Positions 59,592 to 64,000 of a DNA stretch of 64,000 bases are shown here, piece by piece. Source of the DNA: Candidatus Altimarinota bacterium (GTDB taxonomy: Bacteria; Patescibacteriota; Gracilibacteria; UBA4473); assembly GCA_021734785.1 (NCBI GenBank), contig JAIPIF010000002.1, positions 62,001 through 126,000 on the forward strand. The letters are read 5' to 3'. Position numbers and translations under genes: made by a program. Numbering within the stretch: the first letter of the stretch is position 1; each line of letters opens with the position of its first letter. The notes beneath the pieces were generated by a model. The model was not told the origin of the DNA. It did not search any database and was given only the letters and a program-made list of their open reading frames with translations.

Positions 59592-60296
59592 ATGGCCAAA
59601 AAAAAGAACCGATTTCCGTTTCTGGCCGAAACTATCATTGGCATTCTTTTGCTGGTGGGGATGGTTTTTGTTCTCGCCAAAATTCGATTGGTTCAGCCGA
59701 GAGATGTTTCTCCAGTGGCTGCAGAAGAAGTTGTTTTGGAGGAATCGTTGCCCGTTTTGGAGATTGAATTTGATGCTGACTCAGACGTGGGAGCTTCGGA
59801 CGTTTCTCTGGAGAGCGAGACCCCGCCTCCAGCAGAGGAGAGCGTTCCCACAAAAACTTCAACAGAATCACCTTCCGCGCCATTGACCGCGATGGAATTA
59901 GTCGAGCGGTATTTTGAGGCATACAACACTCGAGAATTTCAGCGAGCATGTGCCATGCTGTCTGGTCGAAAATGCGATCCCCAGTCTCGGGCCGGCGTGG
60001 AGCGCTTTGCCGAAGAGTACGACAAGCTCGTCGATGGATACGATGAAGTGTACGTTTGGCTTCCTTCCATTCCCGATGATTTTCACAGTGAGGTGGTATG
60101 CGTCCAGTACGAATACCAGTACAAAAACGATCCCAACACGAAAACGGTTCAAGAGGTGATGAGCTACTACGTCCGTCCGCGTGAGGATGGCTATCGTGAG
60201 ATCACGGCTCGGGTCTGTGAGCAGAAATTTCTCAACGAAGTTCAAGAGGTGGATTGCCCCCTGATTGCAAACCGACGGTTTTGCGTGGAGGAATAG
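59592..60296 (+). CDS. Membrane-anchored protein with NTF2-like domain
   Basis: 234 residues. Segment LAETIIGILLLVGMVFVLAK, then an acidic Glu/Ser/Pro/Thr linker (about 45-95), then MELVERYFEAYNTREFQRA and CAMLSGRKCDPQSR leading into a beta-rich part (SEVVCVQYEYQYKN, VMSYYVRPREDGYREI): an NTF2-like fold outside the membrane. Four to five Cys could pair. Function unknown. Confidence 0.72.
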   Translation: MAKKKNRFPFLAETIIGILLLVGMVFVLAKIRLVQPRDVSPVAAEEVVLEESLPVLEIEFDADSDVGASDVSLESETPPPAEESVPTKTSTESPSAPLTAMELVERYFEAYNTREFQRACAMLSGRKCDPQSRAGVERFAEEYDKLVDGYDEVYVWLPSIPDDFHSEVVCVQYEYQYKNDPNTKTVQEVMSYYVRPREDGYREITARVCEQKFLNEVQEVDCPLIANRRFCVEE

Positions 60297-60657
60297 GCAA
60301 TTACAGATTCCAAATAATAAATGGGAAAATCCCCCCGTCCCCCTTTGAAAAAGGGGGGGAAGTTTTGAAGCAGAGAAGCAGGGACGTTTTGAAGAAAAAA
60401 AGCACAAAACAAATGTTCAAAAATTGAGATTTGAGATCTTCAAAGAAATTTGCCCGCCTTCGTCAAGACTTCGGCGAGGCACTCATACTTGCAGCCACTC
60501 ACGCGTTCGTGGGCAAGCATGGTGGTGCACGAGAGAGGACCTTCCCCCGCCTGGGGCGGGGTCAGGACTTCGTATGAACCTACGAGGTTCAAGCCCCTGT
60601 GACTGCGCAACAGAAAACATCGTCTGATCCACAAGGGATCACACGATATTTTTTCTC
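60297..60657. repeat. Repeat-rich region with a tRNA-Leu 3'-end duplicate
   Basis: 60298-60360 is a copy of the dispersed repeat of 3826-3887, ending CCCCCTTTGAAAAAGGGGG. At 60522-60540 stands GTGGTGCACGAGAGAGGAC, the same 19 bases as at the 3' end of the tRNA-Leu gene (60658-60676). No coding frame is convincing. Confidence 0.65.
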
Positions 60658-60658
60658 G

Positions 60659-60749
60659 TGGTGCACGAGAGAGGACTTGAACCTCCACGGGAGAATAATT
60701 TCCCACTAGCCCCTCAAGCTAGCGCGTCTACCAATTCCGCCACTCGTGC
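60659..60749 (-). tRNA. tRNA-Leu (GAG)
   Basis: 91 bases with encoded CCA and a long variable arm, as expected for Leu. Acceptor GCACGAG/CTCGTGC, anticodon loop CTTGAGG, T arm GGAGGTTCAAGTCCTC. Confidence 0.93.
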
Positions 60750-60960
60750 TCGTCGTTGCTCGCCTGCGCGCGTTTCGTTCTCCGCTTGCGCGGAGTACTT
60801 CACTGGCTTGGCGGCTCCTCCTCTCTCCATCCCGACACGTCGGGACGGGGGCCCCAAGAGAAACGTTCTGTTTGCTCGGAGGGTCTTCGAGAAGAAATCC
60901 GAAAAGAGCGCGGCGATTGTATTTTTCTCGGGAAATTTGTCAACGTCCTTCGCATTCAAA
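60750..60960. other. Gene-free region beside tRNA-Leu
   Basis: Contains CTCCGCTTGCGCGGAG hairpin (60780-60795) and TCCCGACACGTCGGGA (60830-60845), then plain AT-rich sequence. No gene seen. Confidence 0.5.
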
Positions 60961-60962
60961 CA

Positions 60963-61200
60963 TTGACAGCGGAAAAAAAAGAAGATACAGAGAAGCCGTT
61001 GGTCGATTTCCTGAGTTTTCAGAGAAGTCTGCCAGAAGGAATTTGGCAGGGAGAACGTACACAGTCATAGATAATAAATTTGGTTTTCACTCCTTAAAGT
61101 ACCCTCCCTGCCAAACAATATTCCCAAGGTGTCTGCTCTCAATAATTTTTTCTCCGGTTGATTCTGCGAGAGAGACGAGAGCAGCACCTTTTCCTTTTGC
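60963..61200 (+). ncRNA. Possible structured RNA
   Basis: TTGACA (60963-60968), 17 bases, TACAGA (60986-60991) reads as a promoter. Downstream TTTGGCAGGGA (61042-61052) pairs with TCCCTGCCAAA (61105-61115), GTAC 61057-61060 with GTAC 61099-61102, and TGCTCTC (61134-61140) with GAGAGCA (61177-61183). No coding frame on the plus strand. It matches no RNA family I know (not tmRNA, RNase P or SRP RNA). Confidence 0.35.
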
Positions 61201-61229
61201 TGTAAAATTTTTGTCAAAACCGCTACACT
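61201..61229 (+). promoter_or_regulatory. Leaderless promoter of pyrF
   Basis: TGTAAA (61201-61206), 17 bases, TACACT (61224-61229), 7 bases, ATG 61237. Confidence 0.6.
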
Positions 61230-61236
61230 GGGCGCG

Positions 61237-62064
61237 ATGAATTTTTCGGAAAAACTGGAAGCGGCGGTGAAGAAAAAACATTCTTGTCTGATGCTGGGCC
61301 TGGATCCCAATCCGGACAAAATGCCAGACTTTTTGCCCAAAACAGCAGCAGGGGCGGAGGATTTTTGCACGCAAATTTTGGAGGCGACCCATGATCTGAT
61401 CTGCGGGATCAAAATCCAGATGGCGTATTTCGAACGGTTTGGTTCGGCAGGGATTGCCGCGGTGGAGCACTTGCTCGCCAAAGCGAAAGAATTCGATCTG
61501 ATCACGATGGTCGATGGCAAACGCAACGACATCGGCTCCACAGCCGAAGCGTACGCCGAAGCGTATTTGTCTGATGGTCCACTGGGGGCCGACTGCTGCA
61601 CGGTCAATCCATTTCTCGGGACGGATGGGGTAGCACCGTTTGTCCAAAAATGCGAAGCAAACGGACGCGGGATTTTTGTCCTGGTGCGCACGTCCAATCC
61701 TTCTGCTCTCGAATTTCAGGGGGGCAAGGCCGAGGTGTCCCTCCGAGTCGCCGAAAAAATTGAAGAGTGGAATGTGACGACCCAGTCGGCACAAAACATG
61801 CTGTCTTCCGTGGGGGCGGTAATCGGCGCAACAATCGATCCCCAGCTGCTCAAATTTTTCCGTGAGGAAATGCCGCATGCGTGGTTTCTCTGCCCAGGAG
61901 TTGGAGCACAGGGCGGCTCGCTGGAGGCGGTCAATGACGTCAAGGTCAACGGACTCGGGGTTCTCATCCCAGTGTCTCGTTCCGTGCTGTACGCGAGTCA
62001 GGAAAAAGACTTCGTCGCCGCCGCGCGGGAGGAGATGCAGAAATTGTGGGAGCTGCAGCAGTGA
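61237..62064 (+). CDS. pyrF: Orotidine 5'-phosphate decarboxylase, PyrF type 2
   Basis: 275 residues. CLMLGLDPNPDKMPDFL, GIKIQMAYFERFG and the catalytic VDGKRNDIGSTAEAYAEAY (Lys-Asp tetrad), then TVNPFLGTDGVAPFV and the phosphate-binding CPGVGAQGGS and IPVSRSVLYA. Last step of UMP synthesis; it uses OMP made from PRPP (prs at 9197). A lone gene here with its own leaderless promoter. Confidence 0.95.
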   Translation: MNFSEKLEAAVKKKHSCLMLGLDPNPDKMPDFLPKTAAGAEDFCTQILEATHDLICGIKIQMAYFERFGSAGIAAVEHLLAKAKEFDLITMVDGKRNDIGSTAEAYAEAYLSDGPLGADCCTVNPFLGTDGVAPFVQKCEANGRGIFVLVRTSNPSALEFQGGKAEVSLRVAEKIEEWNVTTQSAQNMLSSVGAVIGATIDPQLLKFFREEMPHAWFLCPGVGAQGGSLEAVNDVKVNGLGVLIPVSRSVLYASQEKDFVAAAREEMQKLWELQQ

Positions 62065-62112
62065 GTTTGTTTTAGCATTCCAACGGACGTGAAAACCTCA
62101 AACTTTTTTGTC

Positions 62113-62132
62113 ATTCCAGCGAATATTGGAAT
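62113..62132. repeat. Palindrome left of the GIY-YIG gene
   Basis: ATTCCA, 8-base loop, TTGGAAT within GTCATTCCAGCGAATATTGG; related to 62518-62537. Confidence 0.7.
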
Positions 62133-62143
62133 TCAGAATCTTC

Positions 62144-62449
62144 CTAAAGCCCTGGATTTTTAATGAGACCAAAATACAGATCCTTCCAGGTAGGATTTTC
62201 TTTTTCAATCAGTTCTAATTTCCACTTTCGTTTCCAGGGCTTGAGTTGTTTTTCTCGCTCAATGGTTTCTCTCGCGCTGTCGTACATTTCGTAGTGCACG
62301 AGTGTTTTGATGCCATATTTCTTGGTAAATCCGGCAATTTCTCCGTTTTTATGCTGACAAATTCGAGTGACCAAGTCTCCGGTCACGCCAATGTAGAGTG
62401 TTCCATTTCGCTTGTTTGCCAGGATGTACACGCAAAACTGCCGATCCAT
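62144..62449 (-). CDS. GIY-YIG domain protein (UPF0213-like)
   Basis: 101 residues. FCVYILANKRNGTLYIGVT holds the GIY (VYI) and YIG parts, with R30, GFTKKYGIKTLVHYEMYDSA and E65 in ETIEREKQLK as further family residues. Small UPF0213 proteins are presumed structure-specific nucleases of unknown target. Start at MDRQFCVYIL (62449). The gene is boxed in by palindromes (62113-62132; 62476-62496 and 62518-62537), and alaS ends just behind. Confidence 0.85.
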   Translation of the reverse strand: MDRQFCVYILANKRNGTLYIGVTGDLVTRICQHKNGEIAGFTKKYGIKTLVHYEMYDSARETIEREKQLKPWKRKWKLELIEKENPTWKDLYFGLIKNPGL

Positions 62450-62475
62450 TTTTCTGGATTGTAGAATTTCTCTGG

Positions 62476-62537
62476 ATCCCAAATCAAGTTTGGGATGACC
62501 AGGATTCTTTTTCTGTCATTCCAACGAACGTTGGAAT
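62476..62537. repeat. Two palindromes between the GIY-YIG gene and alaS
   Basis: ATCCCAA/TTTGGGAT around ATCAAG (62476-62496) and ATTCCAACG/CGTTGGAAT (62518-62537). The second ends 9 bases before the alaS stop codon. Confidence 0.75.
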
Positions 62538-62546
62538 CCAGTTTTT

Positions 62547-64000
62547 TTATTCCAGCACCGCCTTAATCCTCCGCACGCCGCGAGAGGAGGATTCTTCTTT
62601 CTTGATTTGAAACGTCCCCAGGTCGCCCGTGCGCTTCCAGTGCGGGCCGCCACAGAGCTCGCGGGACCAGGCTTTTCCCGTTTTGTCCCGAAAGGTAAAA
62701 ATTTTCACGGTGTCGGGGTATTTTTCCCAGAAGGCCCCGACGATGGTGGGGTCTTTTTCCGCGTCGGCTTTTGGCACTTCCTCCAGCGTCTGCTCGGCAT
62801 CGGCAGCGATGGCGTCATTCACATATTTTTCCACCGCGGCTTTTTGCTCCTCCGTCATTTTTTCCTCGTGACTGAAATCAAATCGCAGCCGCTCAGGAGT
62901 GATGTTTGAGCCACGCTGCTCGACGTGCTCGCCCAGGACCTTTCGCAGTCCCGCCACCATCAGATGGGCAGCGGTGTGCAGTTTCACGGTCGCCTCAGTG
63001 GTGTCCCCGAGGCCCCCCTTAAATTTTTTCTCCGAATTAGCACGAGATAGCTCCTGATGTTTTTGGAATTCTTTGTTGAATTCTTTTTCATGAACAAAAA
63101 GATTGTATTCTTCGAGTTCTTCGTTAATCATTTCCAAAGGGAATCCGTAAGTTTGATAAAGATCAAAGGCGTCTTTCGCACTGATACAATTAATAATTTT
63201 TTCAGATGGGAGTCGAGATTCATCACTTTTAGGATTTAAACCTTCAATAGATAATCCACGAGCCCTCAATCCATATTTTTTGATAAGCTTTCGGAATTCT
63301 TTTAACCCTTTTTTTAACGTTTTTCGAAATAATTCTTCCTCTCGCCCCAGCTCATCCAGAATAAATTCCTGATTTTTGACCAGCTCCGGATAATTCTTTC
63401 CGAGTTTCTCGATCACGACTTCCGCCAGCGGGAGGGTGAGATTTTCTTCCACGCCGAGCTTCATTCCGTGTCGGATCGCCCGGCGGATGAGTCGTCGAAG
63501 GATGTATCCCTGATCGGTGTTTGACGGCTGGATCCGATCGCCCAGAAGGATCGTGGAGGTGCGGATGTGATCGGCCAGGATGCGGGCAGAGCGATTGATC
63601 TCCGTTTCCGCGGTGGGATTTTGCGCAATATCGAGATGTCCCGACAGCTCTGCAATTTTCTCCAAAATTTCTGCAAATGCGTCGGTCTCGTACACGGAGG
63701 ATTTTCCGTTGAGCACGGCCACAGTGCGCTCCAGTCCCATACCCGTGTCGACATTTTTTTGCGGGAGTTTTTCGAGGATCCCGTCTGCTTTTCGGTTGAA
63801 GGTCATAAATACATCATTCCAGATCTCGACCCAGCGAGGATCATCGTGCGTTTTTTCAAAATTTTCCGGTGCGGAATTTTTTCCTGTCCAAAAAAACATC
63901 TCGGTGTCTGGGCCACAGGGGCCGGATTCACCTTTGGACCACCAGTTGTCCGATTTTCCCAGAAAGGCAATTCGTTCTTCGGGAATTCCCGCCTGTTTCC
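62547..64000 (-). CDS. alaS: Alanyl-tRNA synthetase, N-terminus outside window, C-terminal domain missing
   Basis: The reading frame enters at the right edge (ESGPCGPDTEMFFWTG) and runs 484 codons to TAA at 62547. DTGMGLERTVAVLNGKSS and ILRRLIRRAIRHGMKLG belong to the catalytic and tRNA-binding parts; LHTAAHLMVAGLRKVLGEHV and LCGGPHWKRTGDLGTF form the editing domain with its zinc ligands. The protein ends at SSRGVRRIKAVLE, right after editing, so the C-terminal DHHA1/C-Ala domain is absent. A stretch of about 25 extra residues (YGLRARGLSIEGLNPKSDES region) lies before DAFDLYQTYGFP and is AT-rich. Confidence 0.93.
   Translation of the reverse strand, partial: KQAGIPEERIAFLGKSDNWWSKGESGPCGPDTEMFFWTGKNSAPENFEKTHDDPRWVEIWNDVFMTFNRKADGILEKLPQKNVDTGMGLERTVAVLNGKSSVYETDAFAEILEKIAELSGHLDIAQNPTAETEINRSARILADHIRTSTILLGDRIQPSNTDQGYILRRLIRRAIRHGMKLGVEENLTLPLAEVVIEKLGKNYPELVKNQEFILDELGREEELFRKTLKKGLKEFRKLIKKYGLRARGLSIEGLNPKSDESRLPSEKIINCISAKDAFDLYQTYGFPLEMINEELEEYNLFVHEKEFNKEFQKHQELSRANSEKKFKGGLGDTTEATVKLHTAAHLMVAGLRKVLGEHVEQRGSNITPERLRFDFSHEEKMTEEQKAAVEKYVNDAIAADAEQTLEEVPKADAEKDPTIVGAFWEKYPDTVKIFTFRDKTGKAWSRELCGGPHWKRTGDLGTFQIKKEESSSRGVRRIKAVLE

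Noticed and set aside
60440-60706. 88-residue minus-strand frame across the tRNA-Leu 3' part
   Set aside because: Its VEVQVLSRAP text is the well-known artefact of translating a tRNA gene; it is not a protein.

Overview
The window reads like the chromosome of a small-genome bacterium of the Candidate Phyla Radiation (Patescibacteria), most likely Peregrinibacteria/Peribacteria-like; that placement is inferred, since no 16S gene is present. Supporting signs are: about 50% GC, dense short operons with 1-14 bp stop/start overlaps, almost no Shine-Dalgarno sequences, many genes whose -10 hexamer ends only 6-9 bases before the start codon (leaderless mRNAs), 23S-5S without 16S, a threonyl-tRNA synthetase without the TGS domain and an alanyl-tRNA synthetase without the C-terminal domain. 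TGA is a normal stop, so the Gracilibacteria/Absconditabacteria code is excluded.

Layout. 1-3781: a large partial coiled-coil gene, a small anchored Ada-like protein and dprA. 3782-4415: repeats. 4416-6417: secY with an M24 peptidase. 6550-14258: DoxX, tatD, small exported proteins, a glycosyltransferase, prs, a lamin-tail surface protein, ruvC. 14291-18258: small unknown genes, glmS, an FTR1 permease, a tRNA(CAU), a YdcF-type protein. 18255-21687: topA divergent from tsaD. 21684-27158: an eight-gene leftward operon holB-ricT-purB-transporter-oxidoreductase-RAYT-folK-folE. 27299-30542: a DUF4349 protein and porG-porD-porA. 30659-36196: membrane proteins, an elp3 gene interrupted in frame by a nuclease-like domain, an MFS transporter. 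36226-36906: a leader-peptide/terminator region and a small zinc-ribbon protein. 36902-39403: a conjugation-type ATPase. 39517-44270: two tRNA-Arg genes among repeats, a cation exchanger, a WecA-type transferase, a nitroreductase, fba. 44374-46834: two exported proteins. 46911-50557: 23S and 5S rRNA. 50566-55605: small unknowns, RNase J, a coiled-coil protein. 55740-60296: gap, thrS with a threonine attenuator, small exported proteins. 60297-64000: tRNA-Leu, pyrF, a GIY-YIG protein flanked by palindromes, and partial alaS.

How it fits together. Most genes serve translation and RNA (rRNA, four tRNAs, thrS, alaS, tsaD, elp3, RNase J), replication and repair (topA, holB, ruvC, dprA), central carbon metabolism (gap, fba, por), precursor supply (prs, pyrF, purB, folE, folK, glmS) and the cell surface. 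The most notable points are a complete-looking threonine attenuator before thrS (56836-56998), an elp3 gene carrying an apparently intact DUF559 nuclease domain bounded by hairpin repeats (33470-33950), and a RAYT-type transposase held by start/stop overlaps inside a folate/purine operon in a genome scattered with small palindromes, two of which lie inside reading frames (tsaD and the RAYT gene itself).
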